Notes under the pieces: generated by a model
Seen by the model: only the letters and a program-made list of their open reading frames with translations
The model's database searches: none
What the model was told of the DNA's origin: nothing
Translations under genes and position numbers: made by a program
NCBI GenBank assembly: GCA_017467405.1
Contig: JAFTSH010000001.1
Span: 417,542-481,541, forward strand
DNA from: Clostridia bacterium
Lineage (GTDB): Bacteria > Bacillota > Clostridia > Oscillospirales > Acutalibacteraceae
DNA: 64,000 bases
Direction: 5' to 3'
Part shown: positions 18,701 to 26,126 of the stretch, in pieces
Layout: the number at the start of each line of letters is the position of its first letter
How positions within the stretch are numbered: the first letter of the stretch is position 1

Positions 18701-18794
18701 GGATGAGCCGGTTGCCGCAATGCACGCATCCTTCAAGACGGTTGAAGGAAAGCTTTCTCCCTATGAGATCAAAACGGTGCACATTGGATTTTAA
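15726..18794 (+). CDS. GH38 alpha-mannosidase
   Basis: A 1022-residue glycoside hydrolase of family 38, the usual length for bacterial members. The family removes alpha-linked mannose by a zinc-dependent retaining mechanism. Visible landmarks are the zinc-binding HAHID motif (His234, His236, Asp238), the nucleophile motif EPDTFGHP with Asp349, and GSGDHGGGATRRD in the catalytic domain (about 225-500). The middle and C-terminal beta-rich domains follow (about 520-1022), including QEVEWNEIGSNHD. The N-terminal 220 residues resemble the ancillary domain of cytosolic mannosidases. There is no signal peptide, so it should act on imported oligosaccharides. RBS GAGGTG precedes the ATG. It lies between the transport genes and the beta-helix gene (14 nt downstream), making an alpha-mannoside a likely operon substrate (inference from family). 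Confidence 0.9.
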   Translation: MQYKDIINKFANDLQLAQSSDFRYQDWYVKESPEEDPKKLGSYGWKKMTGTGFTTTNGGFNWWIHVVYTVPEDIYGMKTEGSRLFFGSSIIVNPLTVYVNDEQVFHEEAWADLNHPEIILSESAVPGTVYDVKVKVGARNMGVPLSAGYHPYLDIERFSDMAFRIRCFNDEMSYCTQIPEVKEVRAETIAKLEADYEAGKLNHANIDEYLAELRKAFEPYREYTKSRRVHLISHAHIDIDWQWRREDTYNVCRNDFDTMTKIMSEDPDYFFSQSQPALYEFVEKQHPEIFERMVKYAKNGQWDCSNAPTWCEHDFNMSSGETIAHSIMFSKDYLREKFGKLPTVCHEPDTFGHPATLPQIMKKSGVTRYFHMRGEASHIIHWWEGPDGSRILAVADQHKGTFHIPRLVRNCRRYFEENNLLDSLYMFGSGDHGGGATRRDIGHAKYLDSIPTMPAMKFDRMDNFFKIIEDQADTAVIPVLKGELGPVFEGCYTSHADIKLRNRLMEEALKEADSMNAIMRLCGLEEPESQKMIDEYWKLLITYQFHDTICGCSTSIAYTYALPKMDEAIDTLKKFVKDCAAKLLPESYNEYKVFNTQGFERDDVVKIALPDAESGWKVLDDDFKEIPSQIIDGEVVFVARGLPPYGFRTFSLNPCEKAEPAPIDNPKWKFETDFFVLSLHEEFGTIDRFYDKRTGKKIIYERDFTAEEPSSYRYNFDNNMFSMDYELPHIKSAWRLGPIGTKVNLTSFVSMKQIAAGPVADIVEIVKKASAKSTLKQRMVIYKSLPRIDFEQEVEWNEIGSNHDPAPMLRLHFMPEFKGTPKASYEIPFGVYTINPDGIEHATQHFVDVSDDTYGFTLLNDCKYGCSVKGNTISMTCLRSSYAPDPIADAGRHKFRFALCPHVGGLKNDEAVRLGNAFNNPLLVMKNVGAKTGEYRTPVELTADGAVITALKVKNGGDGIVVRIAEMCGKETPFKLDFSFETNGIAEISMTEDEPVAAMHASFKTVEGKLSPYEIKTVHIGF

Positions 18795-18808
18795 CGGAGG
18801 GTATCATA

Positions 18809-20860
18809 ATGAACAGTGTAAAGGCGTCGGTAGTACGATTCAAGGATAAAGATGCAATGCCCCTCGTGTACGAGGCGGACGTAACCAAAGTTCCCTATTC
18901 AGCGGACAATACCGGTAAAGAGGACGTTACCGAGGCGATACGTCAGGCTCTGCTTGACGTATCCGCCGCGGGCGGCGGCACGGTGTTTTTGCCTGAGGGT
19001 GAGTACCGCCTTACGGGTGAGCTTACGGTCCCCGCGCAGGTCTGTCTTGCGGGTGAGCCCGAAAAAACGGTGATAAGCGTCGATAACGAGATGTTCGGTG
19101 ACGAAACCACCTCTGCGCTCATCAGCTTGAGCGGCAACTCGGGAATTTCGGGCCTGACCTTCTGGTATCCCCGCCAGAACCTCGCCAACCCGATCACCTA
19201 TCAGTACGCCGTAAAAAGCTGCGGCAGTATGTGCTGCGTAATAGATTGCAATTTTATCAATGCCTATAACGGTATTATGAGCCACGGCCCCAACGGCATC
19301 TGCACCTACCGCAACATCCGCGGTACCTGCCTGCATAACGCGCTCTATTCAGGTGACGAGTCGGATATCTGCATCTACGAAAACATCTCCTTCTCACCCG
19401 AATTCTGGGCGAAATCGGACAAGAAGTATCTCCCTCCCAAGGAGGACGAGATACGCGAGGTGATGGCAAAAAATCACTCAAAGGGCTTCGTCGTCGGTGC
19501 GCTTGAAAGGGTTGAAATGAACGATATCACCCTCGACGGCTACGATATCGGACTTCACAACTTCAACGCACGCCGCGTATGGTTCTCGGCCAGCATCTAC
19601 GGCCTTGAGATCACCGATTCTCGCGTCGGTATGATGTTTGAAAAGACGGACAACCGCTACGGCGTAAACTTTGCGAACTGCCGGATCGAGGGCAGGGAAG
19701 CGGCCGTAATCAATAATACCGACGGCTGGCTCAAGTTCGCCGACAGTAAGATCAAAGGAGACGTTATCTCGGCCGATGGAATGTTCTTCTCCACCCATCC
19801 CGATGCCCCGAAGGTTAAAAAGCCCTCGCTCGATCCCGAGATCCCCAAATGCGTTCTCTACGATCTCGTCGAGGACTACAACGCAGACAATACGGGCGAA
19901 ACCCCGATGTCAACCCTCATTCAGGACGTCCTTGACATAGCCGACAAAAAGGGCGGCGGAATCGTCTATCTCCCCGCGGGAATCTATCTGCTGGACAAGC
20001 CCCTGCGCGTCCCTGCAAATACCCAGCTCAGAGGAAGCGTCGGCCTGCCGGTTTCGATCGGCAAGGATCTGACGGGCACCTCACTGAGAATCGAGTTCGG
20101 TAAGGACGATCCCGATGCACCTCCTGCCATTACACTCGCAGGAAAGAATGCCGGTCTTTACAGTCTGCGTATCTACTACCCCGACAACGGCGTTACGACC
20201 GATCCCGACTTTAAGCTCCACACCTACCCCTACACGGTCAAGGGTGAAGCAAAGGGCGTCTACGTCAAGTACGTCAGCTTGTTTGCCGCCTCAAACGCGG
20301 TCTGGATGGACAACGCCGACGGATTTATCGTCGACCGACTTATCGGATGTATATACAACAACACCGTGAACGTCACGAACTGCAAAAACGGAGTTATAAA
20401 CGGTATCCAGCAGAACGGCCACTACTGCACGGGTGCCGCAAACTGCGGCGTCCCTGGCACGGCTCTTTGGCTGAAGGACACCGTTTACCGTATAATCGAC
20501 GATTACATCACCCCCAACCTTACGATGATCAAGGCAGATAACGCCTGTAAGCTGGTTGTCTATAACAGCTTTTTCTACGGCGGTCAGCGCTTCCTTGACG
20601 TCAAGGATACCGACGTAGTCACCGTAAACACCGAATCCGCACGTTCAGGCGGAGCTAATAATCGCCACGGTGTCTATGCGGGAGAGGTCGAGGCACTCCT
20701 GATCAATACGATCAGACCACGTCTTGAATGGATAGAGGACAGAGCCGCTTCCGATCTTGAGCTTACGATGATAAACCGTTGCGGAGCCCACCAGCTCACC
20801 GACGATTACACCGTAACAAAAAAGCGTAACGAACAGAAAAAATTCTTAGGAATTTTCTAA
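18809..20860 (+). CDS. Tandem right-handed beta-helix (pectate-lyase-like) protein
   Basis: A 683-residue protein built from two copies of a parallel beta-helix with the opening motif of the pectate-lyase-3 family. Copy 1 starts near residue 30 (YSADNTGKEDVTEAIRQAL, then AAGGGTVFLPEGEYRL). Copy 2 starts near residue 350 (YNADNTGETPMSTLIQDVL, then KGGGIVYLPAGIYLL). Such folds occur in polysaccharide lyases, hydrolases and epimerases; the catalytic residues cannot be read from the sequence alone. There is no signal peptide, unusual for this fold and consistent with a cytosolic partner of the GH38 enzyme 14 nt upstream. RBS ACGGAGGG. It is the last gene of the operon and is followed by a strong terminator. 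Confidence 0.78.
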   Translation: MNSVKASVVRFKDKDAMPLVYEADVTKVPYSADNTGKEDVTEAIRQALLDVSAAGGGTVFLPEGEYRLTGELTVPAQVCLAGEPEKTVISVDNEMFGDETTSALISLSGNSGISGLTFWYPRQNLANPITYQYAVKSCGSMCCVIDCNFINAYNGIMSHGPNGICTYRNIRGTCLHNALYSGDESDICIYENISFSPEFWAKSDKKYLPPKEDEIREVMAKNHSKGFVVGALERVEMNDITLDGYDIGLHNFNARRVWFSASIYGLEITDSRVGMMFEKTDNRYGVNFANCRIEGREAAVINNTDGWLKFADSKIKGDVISADGMFFSTHPDAPKVKKPSLDPEIPKCVLYDLVEDYNADNTGETPMSTLIQDVLDIADKKGGGIVYLPAGIYLLDKPLRVPANTQLRGSVGLPVSIGKDLTGTSLRIEFGKDDPDAPPAITLAGKNAGLYSLRIYYPDNGVTTDPDFKLHTYPYTVKGEAKGVYVKYVSLFAASNAVWMDNADGFIVDRLIGCIYNNTVNVTNCKNGVINGIQQNGHYCTGAANCGVPGTALWLKDTVYRIIDDYITPNLTMIKADNACKLVVYNSFFYGGQRFLDVKDTDVVTVNTESARSGGANNRHGVYAGEVEALLINTIRPRLEWIEDRAASDLELTMINRCGAHQLTDDYTVTKKRNEQKKFLGIF

Positions 20861-20868
20861 ACAAAAAA

Positions 20869-20914
20869 AAGAAACCGCCCTGAAAACGGCAATCCGTTTG
20901 CAGGGCGGTTTCTT
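20869..20914 (+). terminator. Terminator of the glycan operon
   Basis: AAGAAACCGCCCTG at 20869-20882 pairs with CAGGGCGGTTTCTT at 20901-20914, with an inner AAACGG/CCGTTT pairing. It sits just after the beta-helix gene. The 116 nt from here to 21029 hold no convincing gene. Confidence 0.85.
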
Positions 20915-21021
20915 GTCCTCAGAGGGCACAAATGATCAAGTTCGGAAAAGAACCCTCTAAACCAAAGATCGGCTCACAGGGGAAATTTGAGGCCGAAGGA
21001 GTGCGTGCTGTGACGGGCAAA

Positions 21022-21055
21022 CAAAAATACCGGACGCAGAACTTCTGCGGCCGGT
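21022..21055 (-). terminator. Terminator of the oxidoreductase operon (minus strand)
   Basis: ACCGG at 21029-21033 pairs with CCGGT at 21051-21055, and CGCAGAA at 21035-21041 with TTCTGCG at 21043-21049. On the minus strand this hairpin is followed by a T-rich run (complement of 21022-21028), 24 nt after the stop codon. Confidence 0.75.
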
Positions 21056-21078
21056 GTGCTTTTCGTAAAACGTGATTA

Positions 21079-22233
21079 TCAGACCTCGGGGATCTCAAGC
21101 TCGATCTCGCGTCCGAGCTCGGAGGAGCGGGCAATTCCGTCGATGATGGCCTGATTGTAAAGGATCTGCGACGAGGGAACGGGAGCGGGCAGATCGTATT
21201 TGCAGGCGTCAAGGAAGGAACGGATCTTAAGATCAAAGAGTCCGCCTTCGGTCTTTACGAGGGGAACGGTGGTCTGGGTCTGCTGACCGCATACCTCGTG
21301 GTAGAGGGTCATGGGGCCGCCGACACTGCCGTTCCAGCACTCGGTGGAGGGAATACGGAGTCCGCCCTTGGTTCCGAGGATGACGGTGTCACCCGGTGTG
21401 TCGATGTTCATTGCCCATGCAATACGGAAGTCGAGCACGATGCCGCCCTCAAGACGGACGAATGCTGCGGCAAAATCGTCAACACCGAACTTGTCGGCGT
21501 ATTCGGGGTGGGTGGGATAGGTCGAAGGCTGCTTGCCGAAGAAATCCGACTTGTAGCCCGAAACGGTGAGGGGCTTGGGATATCCGACGGCGTTGAGCAC
21601 CATGTCGAGAGAGTAGCATCCGATATCGCCGAGAGCACCGATTCCGGCAGTCTTGTCCTCAATAAAGGTGGTGCCGAAGGGGGTGGGGATACCGCGGCGT
21701 CTGCCGCCGCCCGTCTGTATGTAATAAACGTCACCGAGAGCACCCGAATCAACGATCTTCTTGATCATCTTCATGTTCTCGTCGAGTCGCGGCTGGAAGC
21801 CGATCGAAAGAACCTTTCCGCTGGCCTTTTCTGCCTTGATGATCTCAACGGCCTCGTCGAGGGTAACGCACATGGGCTTCTCAAGCAGTACGTGCACGCC
21901 CTTGTTGAGGGCGTAGATTGCGCATTCGGCGTGGGTGCGGTTGTAGGTGCAAACGCTGACGGCGTCGAGACCTAAAGACTCGTCGTCGAGCATCTCCTTG
22001 TGGCTGAGATAGCACTTCGCTTCAACGCCCCATTTCTTCATAAAGGCTTCGGCCTTGCCGTCAACGAGATCGGCGGCGGCAACTATCTCAACGTCAGGCT
22101 GCTTTTTGTAGCTTTCCATGTGAGCATCGGCGATCCAGCCGGTGCCGATGATGCCGACGCGGAGCTTCTTGCTGGCGTCAACGACGGCTTTTTCCTGATT
22201 TTCCTTAAAAAGATCGAGAATACTGTCTGACAT
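21079..22233 (-). CDS. Gfo/Idh/MocA-family NAD(P)-dependent oxidoreductase
   Basis: A 384-residue enzyme. The Rossmann domain opens with LRVGIIGTGWIADAH (about residues 25-38) and carries the EKP motif (LLEKPMC) that supplies the catalytic lysine. The C-terminal alpha/beta substrate domain follows (GGGRRRGIPTPFG, IGALGDIGCYSLDMVLNAVG). The family oxidises or reduces sugar carbons such as the C3 or C1 hydroxyl; the exact substrate is not readable. The ATG at 22233 has GGAGG 8 nt upstream. It is transcribed with the sugar isomerase-like gene 14 nt upstream, a pairing seen in inositol, keto-sugar and glycoside-oxidation pathways. Confidence 0.85.
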   Translation of the reverse strand: MSDSILDLFKENQEKAVVDASKKLRVGIIGTGWIADAHMESYKKQPDVEIVAAADLVDGKAEAFMKKWGVEAKCYLSHKEMLDDESLGLDAVSVCTYNRTHAECAIYALNKGVHVLLEKPMCVTLDEAVEIIKAEKASGKVLSIGFQPRLDENMKMIKKIVDSGALGDVYYIQTGGGRRRGIPTPFGTTFIEDKTAGIGALGDIGCYSLDMVLNAVGYPKPLTVSGYKSDFFGKQPSTYPTHPEYADKFGVDDFAAAFVRLEGGIVLDFRIAWAMNIDTPGDTVILGTKGGLRIPSTECWNGSVGGPMTLYHEVCGQQTQTTVPLVKTEGGLFDLKIRSFLDACKYDLPAPVPSSQILYNQAIIDGIARSSELGREIELEIPEV

Positions 22234-22247
22234 GGTATTTTTCCTCC

Positions 22248-23060
22248 TTAATATCCGATTGAGCGCAGATATTCGCGGCTCATTCTGATGCATTCAAGCG
22301 GGCTGTTGCCGTCGCTGGGTCTGTCCTGCTCGACGACGAGCCACTGGCTTCCTGCCTCCTCTGCGGCCTTGATGATAGCAGGAACGTCCTGAACGCCGTG
22401 ACCGACGGGCTTGAAGCCGAATTCTACCGAATCAGCACCCTTTACGCCGGTGCCGATGAGACCGTACATGGACTCGCTCTTGCTGCCGATAAAGTCCTTC
22501 AGGTGAACGATGGGAGCCTTGCCGGAGTATTTTCTGACGTAATCGGCGGGATCCTCGCCTGCGACCTTTACCCAGCAGGTGTCAAGCTCGGTCATGAGCA
22601 GGTCGGAGGGGATCACTCTGTACATAAGATCAAGGGAATACTCGTCATCCACCTTAACGAACTCAAAGTCGTGGTTGTGGTAAAGAAGCTGGATTCCGTA
22701 CTGCTTCGCAATGGTACCGGCCTTGCGGATGCTCTCAATGGTCTTATCGAAATTGCCGCTTTCAACCCTCAGCTCGGGACCGATGTGGGGAACGGCGATC
22801 CATTTACAGCCGATCTCCTTGTAGTCACCGAAGGTTTTCTCGGGGGTGTCGAGCATCTCGTTAAGTCCGACGTGAGCCGAGACGGGAACGAGACCGTTGC
22901 TTTCGACGATATCCTTCATCTCCTTGGCCGAAAGACCGTAGAGACCGGCGAACTCAACGCCCGCATATCCCATTTCTTTGATGGCCTTCATCGTTCCGGC
23001 GGGATTGCTCGCCGCGTCATCTCTGACCGAATAGACCTGAACTGCTACAGGTAATGACAT
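22248..23060 (-). CDS. Sugar phosphate isomerase/epimerase (TIM barrel)
   Basis: A 270-residue member of the xylose-isomerase-like TIM-barrel family (AP endonuclease 2 fold). Visible motifs are QVYSVRDD at the start, GYAGVEFAGL, LYHNHDFEF (metal site), ELDTCWVKVAGEDP and HLKDF. Members isomerise or epimerise sugars and some cleave 3-keto-glycosides with a metal ion. It is the first gene of the operon under the promoter at 23093-23121, with RBS GGAGG, and precedes the Gfo/Idh/MocA gene. The combination suggests oxidation and rearrangement of a sugar released elsewhere, under control of the divergent AraC regulator. Confidence 0.84.
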   Translation of the reverse strand: MSLPVAVQVYSVRDDAASNPAGTMKAIKEMGYAGVEFAGLYGLSAKEMKDIVESNGLVPVSAHVGLNEMLDTPEKTFGDYKEIGCKWIAVPHIGPELRVESGNFDKTIESIRKAGTIAKQYGIQLLYHNHDFEFVKVDDEYSLDLMYRVIPSDLLMTELDTCWVKVAGEDPADYVRKYSGKAPIVHLKDFIGSKSESMYGLIGTGVKGADSVEFGFKPVGHGVQDVPAIIKAAEEAGSQWLVVEQDRPSDGNSPLECIRMSREYLRSIGY

Positions 23061-23088
23061 AATTATTCCTCCGTTTTTAATAGGATAC

Positions 23089-23121
23089 TTGAATTATAGG
23101 ACAAATAATGCTATAATTCAA
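23089..23121. promoter_or_regulatory. Symmetric overlapping divergent promoters
   Basis: TTGAATTATAG at 23089-23099 and CTATAATTCAA at 23111-23121 form a perfect dyad with an 11-bp centre. Read on the plus strand it is TTGAAT (23089-23094), 17 bp, TATAAT (23112-23117), driving the AraC gene. Read on the minus strand it is TTGAAT (23121-23116), 17 bp, TATAAT (23098-23093), driving the isomerase/oxidoreductase genes. Each -35 element overlaps the other promoter's -10, so only one polymerase can occupy the site. Confidence 0.8.
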
Positions 23122-23137
23122 GACGGATAATGCTATA
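23105..23137. promoter_or_regulatory. Putative AraC-type operator (direct repeats)
   Basis: ATAATGCTATA occurs at 23105-23115 and again at 23127-23137, in direct orientation 22 bp apart (two helical turns), the classic spacing for a two-half-site AraC-family activator. The first copy overlaps the shared promoter core and the second lies upstream of the minus-strand -35 element. The AraC regulator encoded 54 nt away is the obvious candidate to bind. Confidence 0.6.
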
Positions 23138-23190
23138 TATCAGCCAAAAAATGTTCAGGTGTGATATTGAAATATCAGGAGAACTGCTTT

Positions 23191-23994
23191 ATGAAGATCA
23201 AGGCCGAAAAAAAGCGCAGTGAAATACTGCTTCAATACCGCCGTTATCTTAAGTATATGCTTCACTCTCAGCCCGACGTCGAAATAGTCTACGTCTTAAA
23301 AGGCAGCTTTACGGTGCGGATCGACGAGAATGAATATACCGTGGGTGCAGGCGATCTTCTCACCGTTTTTCCCAATCAGATACACGAGTATATTGAGGAC
23401 TCGCCCGATCTTGAAGCGTACCTTCTGATCGCTTCGCCCGAAAACCTCTGCGGAAGTGAAACCGACGAGTTTGACCGACTGCCGAACGAGCAGATTTTTC
23501 GCGCAATCGGGGAGAATCACCTGATTGCACGTTGCTTCAAGGAGATATTCGGTGCCTATTCAGGGGAGTCACCCCACCGCGAGATGATAGTTGGGGGTCT
23601 GCTTGCCGTAATGGCAGGAGAGCTGCTGGATATGCTTGATTTTTCAATGCAGCGGATACCGCGCGAAGATATTGCACACCGCGTCCTCAGATACTGTTCG
23701 GAGCATTTTCGCGAGCCGCTTACCCTCGAACGGCTCGAAGGGGAGCTTTTCGTCAGCCGCAGCTACCTCTCTCACGTCTTTTCCGACAGGTTGGGCACCG
23801 GCTTTTGCCAATATATAAATTCGCTTCGCGTATCGGAGGCCTGCCGCCTGCTTAAATCACGGGACGAGATAACGATGACCGAAATATCCGAGTCGGTGGG
23901 ATTTGGCAGTATAAGGAGCTTTAACCGTGCCTTCAGGCAGATCACGGGGGTTTCGCCCGCCGAATACCGCAGGCTCAGACGCAAGAAAAAATAA
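23191..23994 (+). CDS. AraC-family transcriptional regulator with cupin sensor domain
   Basis: A 267-residue regulator. The N-terminal half is a cupin-like sugar-sensing domain (about residues 10-110; VLKGSFTVRIDENEYTVGAG then LLTVFPNQIHEY). The C-terminal half has the double helix-turn-helix of the AraC/XylS family (about 165-265; SRSYLSHVFSDRLGTGF and the signature VGFGSIRSFNRAFRQITGVSPAEYR). The ATG at 23191 has AGGAG 9 nt upstream. It diverges from the isomerase/oxidoreductase operon across the symmetric promoter, so it most likely controls those genes and itself. Effects on the mannoside operon are possible but not visible in sequence. Confidence 0.88.
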   Translation: MKIKAEKKRSEILLQYRRYLKYMLHSQPDVEIVYVLKGSFTVRIDENEYTVGAGDLLTVFPNQIHEYIEDSPDLEAYLLIASPENLCGSETDEFDRLPNEQIFRAIGENHLIARCFKEIFGAYSGESPHREMIVGGLLAVMAGELLDMLDFSMQRIPREDIAHRVLRYCSEHFREPLTLERLEGELFVSRSYLSHVFSDRLGTGFCQYINSLRVSEACRLLKSRDEITMTEISESVGFGSIRSFNRAFRQITGVSPAEYRRLRRKKK

Positions 23995-23998
23995 AAGC

Positions 23999-24040
23999 GC
24001 AAAAAAAGAAGCACATCGGCTGATGTGCTTCTTGATTTTT
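23999..24040. terminator. Bidirectional terminator between AraC gene and msmX-like gene
   Basis: AAGAAGCACATC at 24006-24017 and GATGTGCTTCTT at 24022-24033 form a 12-bp stem with a GGCT loop. T-rich GATTTTT follows on the plus strand and an A run (23999-24007) gives a T run on the minus strand, so it serves both convergent genes. Confidence 0.88.
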
Positions 24041-24047
24041 AAGACGA

Positions 24048-25190
24048 TCAGTTGCAGATGGTCTGCTCGGTCTCTTTGTCGAACAGGTGGATCTTGGTGG
24101 TGTCGAGAACCATGTCGATCTCGCTACCGGCCTTGGCGGTGGTGGTGTTGTCAACTCTGGCGGTGAAGTTGAAGCCTTCACAGTTGAAGTAGACGTAAGT
24201 CTCAGCGCCCATAAGCTCGGTAACTTCGACGTTAGCGTGTACGAGGCCGTCCTGCATGCTCTGCATGTACATCTCTTCGTCGTGGATGCACTCGGGACGG
24301 ATGCCCATGATGACTTCCTTGTCAACGTAGTTGTCGAGAGCGCCCTTGGCGTTCTTGGAGGCGGGGAGCTTGAGCTGATACTTAACACCGGCTCTGCGCT
24401 TGGTATCCTCGGAACCGAACTCTACGTAGAAGTCGTTGTCCTTCTTGAGGAGCTTGGCGTCGATGAAGTTCATCTGGGGGGATCCGATAAATCCGGCAAC
24501 GAAGGCGTTGCAGGGGAAGTTGTAGAGGTTCTGCGGGGAGTCAACCTGCTGAATGAAGCCGTCCTTCATAACGACGATACGGTCAGCCATGGTCATAGCC
24601 TCGGTCTGGTCGTGGGTAACGTAAATGAAGGTGGTGCCGAGCTTCTGATGGAGCTTGGTAAGCTCGGTTCTCATCTGAGCACGGAGCTTAGCATCGAGGT
24701 TCGAGAGAGGCTCGTCGAGAAGGAAGACCTTAGGCTCACGAACGATAGCACGGCCGAGGGCAACACGCTGTCTCTGACCACCGGACAGAGCCTTGGGCTT
24801 ACGGTCGAGAAGGTGATCGATGTCGAGGATACGGGCGGCCTCTTCAACGCGGCGCTTGATCTCCTCCTTGGGAGTCTTGCGGAGCTTAAGACCGAAAGCC
24901 ATGTTCTCGAAAACGGACATATGGGGATAAAGAGCGTAGTTCTGGAACACCATCGCGATGTCTCTGTCCTTAGGAGCGACGTCGTTTACGAGCTTATCGT
25001 CGATGTAAAGCTCGCCTTCGGTGATGTCTTCGAGGCCTGCGACCATACGGAGAGTGGTGGACTTACCGCAGCCGGAGGGACCGACGAAGATGAGGAACTC
25101 TTTGTCTTTGATTTCAAGGTTGAAATCAGATACGGCGATAACGCCGCCGGGATACTTCTTCTGGATATTGCGAAGTGACAAACTAGCCAT
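24048..25190 (-). CDS. msmX: MsmX/UgpC-type sugar importer ATPase
   Basis: A 380-residue ABC ATPase of the CUT1 family. Walker [10 protein letters not shown] is at residues 37-45, the Q loop in [14 protein letters not shown], the signature LSGGQ at 135-139 and Walker B VFLLDE at 155-160. The C-terminal regulatory (MalK-like OB-fold) domain is at about 240-380. In Firmicutes one such ATPase often energises many sugar importers that lack their own. Neither permease pair in the operon at 3.7-15.7 kb nor the orphan binding protein at 54.5 kb has an ATPase, so this protein is the natural candidate (inference). The ATG at 25190 has GGAGG 8 nt upstream. It is a single-gene unit with its own promoter and terminator. 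Confidence 0.92.
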   Translation of the reverse strand: MASLSLRNIQKKYPGGVIAVSDFNLEIKDKEFLIFVGPSGCGKSTTLRMVAGLEDITEGELYIDDKLVNDVAPKDRDIAMVFQNYALYPHMSVFENMAFGLKLRKTPKEEIKRRVEEAARILDIDHLLDRKPKALSGGQRQRVALGRAIVREPKVFLLDEPLSNLDAKLRAQMRTELTKLHQKLGTTFIYVTHDQTEAMTMADRIVVMKDGFIQQVDSPQNLYNFPCNAFVAGFIGSPQMNFIDAKLLKKDNDFYVEFGSEDTKRRAGVKYQLKLPASKNAKGALDNYVDKEVIMGIRPECIHDEEMYMQSMQDGLVHANVEVTELMGAETYVYFNCEGFNFTARVDNTTTAKAGSEIDMVLDTTKIHLFDKETEQTICN

Positions 25191-25221
25191 AGAAATGACC
25201 TCCATAAATTTTCTGTGCTAC

Positions 25222-25250
25222 ATTGTAACAGAAAACTATCAGGTATTCAA
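25222..25250 (-). promoter_or_regulatory. Sigma-A promoter of the msmX-like gene
   Basis: On the minus strand TTGAAT (25250-25245), a 17-bp spacer, and TACAAT (25227-25222). Upstream lies a widely spaced inverted repeat, TTTTGTGC at 25281-25288 and GCACAAAA at 25314-25321, which could be an operator. The 179-nt gap to the next gene holds nothing else I can identify. Confidence 0.75.
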
Positions 25251-25369
25251 TTGACTAATCTCACAAAGATACGGCCTTGCTTTTGTGCATTTTTACATAC
25301 ACGGTAGCAAAAAGCACAAAACGGCACGCTTTACACTTGTCAATGTTGCTAAATTAAACAAACTGCCCG

Positions 25370-26077
25370 TCAGCGGCCCGATACGGCCTGTAACTCTTCC
25401 TCGGTCAGCTCGCGGTATTCACCGGGGGCGAGTGCAGGGTCAAGCCTGAGGTTTCCCATAACGCTACGGTGAAGCGTCACGACCCCCGCGCCGTACACCC
25501 CGAACATCCGCTTTATCTGGTGGTACATCCCCTGAGTCAGCACCACCTCGCAGGAAAACGGATCCGTCTCATCGGGTATCAGCACGGACGGCGCGCAAGG
25601 ACTGCCGTCGGCAAGTACCGTACCCTCGGCAAAGCCCCTCGCCATTTCGTCCGTAACGGGTGTGTCAAGCCGTACCTCGTAGGTCTTGGGAATATGCTTT
25701 TTCGGCGCGAGGATGTTGTGGGCAAATACGCCGTCGTCGGTCAAAAGAACGAAGCCCGTGGTATCCCTGTCGAGCCGTCCGGCAGGGAAGAGCTCCCTCT
25801 TTTTCAGCTCGGGGGTAAGCAGGTCGGTGACGGTGCGGTCGGTCGGTGCACGGCTGACCGAAAGCAGTCCTGACGGCTTGTTCATCATCAGGTAGACGAA
25901 TTTCTTCGCGGCTACCGTCCGTCCGTTTATGCAAAGCAGGGCGGTTTCGCTCAGCTTCTGATCGGGCGAGGTGACGGGAATACCGTCGGAGAGCACCTGC
26001 CCCGAGCGTATGAGCTTTGCGGCATCCTTTCTCGAGAGAGCCGTGTTTGAAGCAATCAGTTTGTCTGCCCTTACCAA
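25370..26077 (-). CDS. RsuA-family 16S rRNA pseudouridine synthase
   Basis: A 235-residue enzyme with an N-terminal S4 RNA-binding domain (VRADKLIASNTALSRKDAAK, about residues 2-60). The pseudouridine synthase core carries the catalytic aspartate in AGRLDRDTTGFVLLTDDG (about residues 98-115) and a late QGMYHQIKRMFG motif. RsuA members modify U516 of 16S rRNA; other RluB/E/F-type sites are possible. The start is taken as TTG at 26077, preceded by GAGGTG with 8 nt spacing. The frame extends further upstream but without a ribosome site. The leader can fold so that this ribosome site is paired. Confidence 0.85.
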   Translation of the reverse strand: MVRADKLIASNTALSRKDAAKLIRSGQVLSDGIPVTSPDQKLSETALLCINGRTVAAKKFVYLMMNKPSGLLSVSRAPTDRTVTDLLTPELKKRELFPAGRLDRDTTGFVLLTDDGVFAHNILAPKKHIPKTYEVRLDTPVTDEMARGFAEGTVLADGSPCAPSVLIPDETDPFSCEVVLTQGMYHQIKRMFGVYGAGVVTLHRSVMGNLRLDPALAPGEYRELTEEELQAVSGR

Positions 26078-26126
26078 AATTAACACCTCGCAAAACGGGA
26101 CGCTGCGTTTCGTCCTTCTGCGAGGT

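Noticed and set aside
20932..21075. 47-codon open frame starting ATG at 20932
   Set aside because: Weak ribosome site, runs through the minus-strand terminator at 21029-21055, and no recognisable motif; probably chance.
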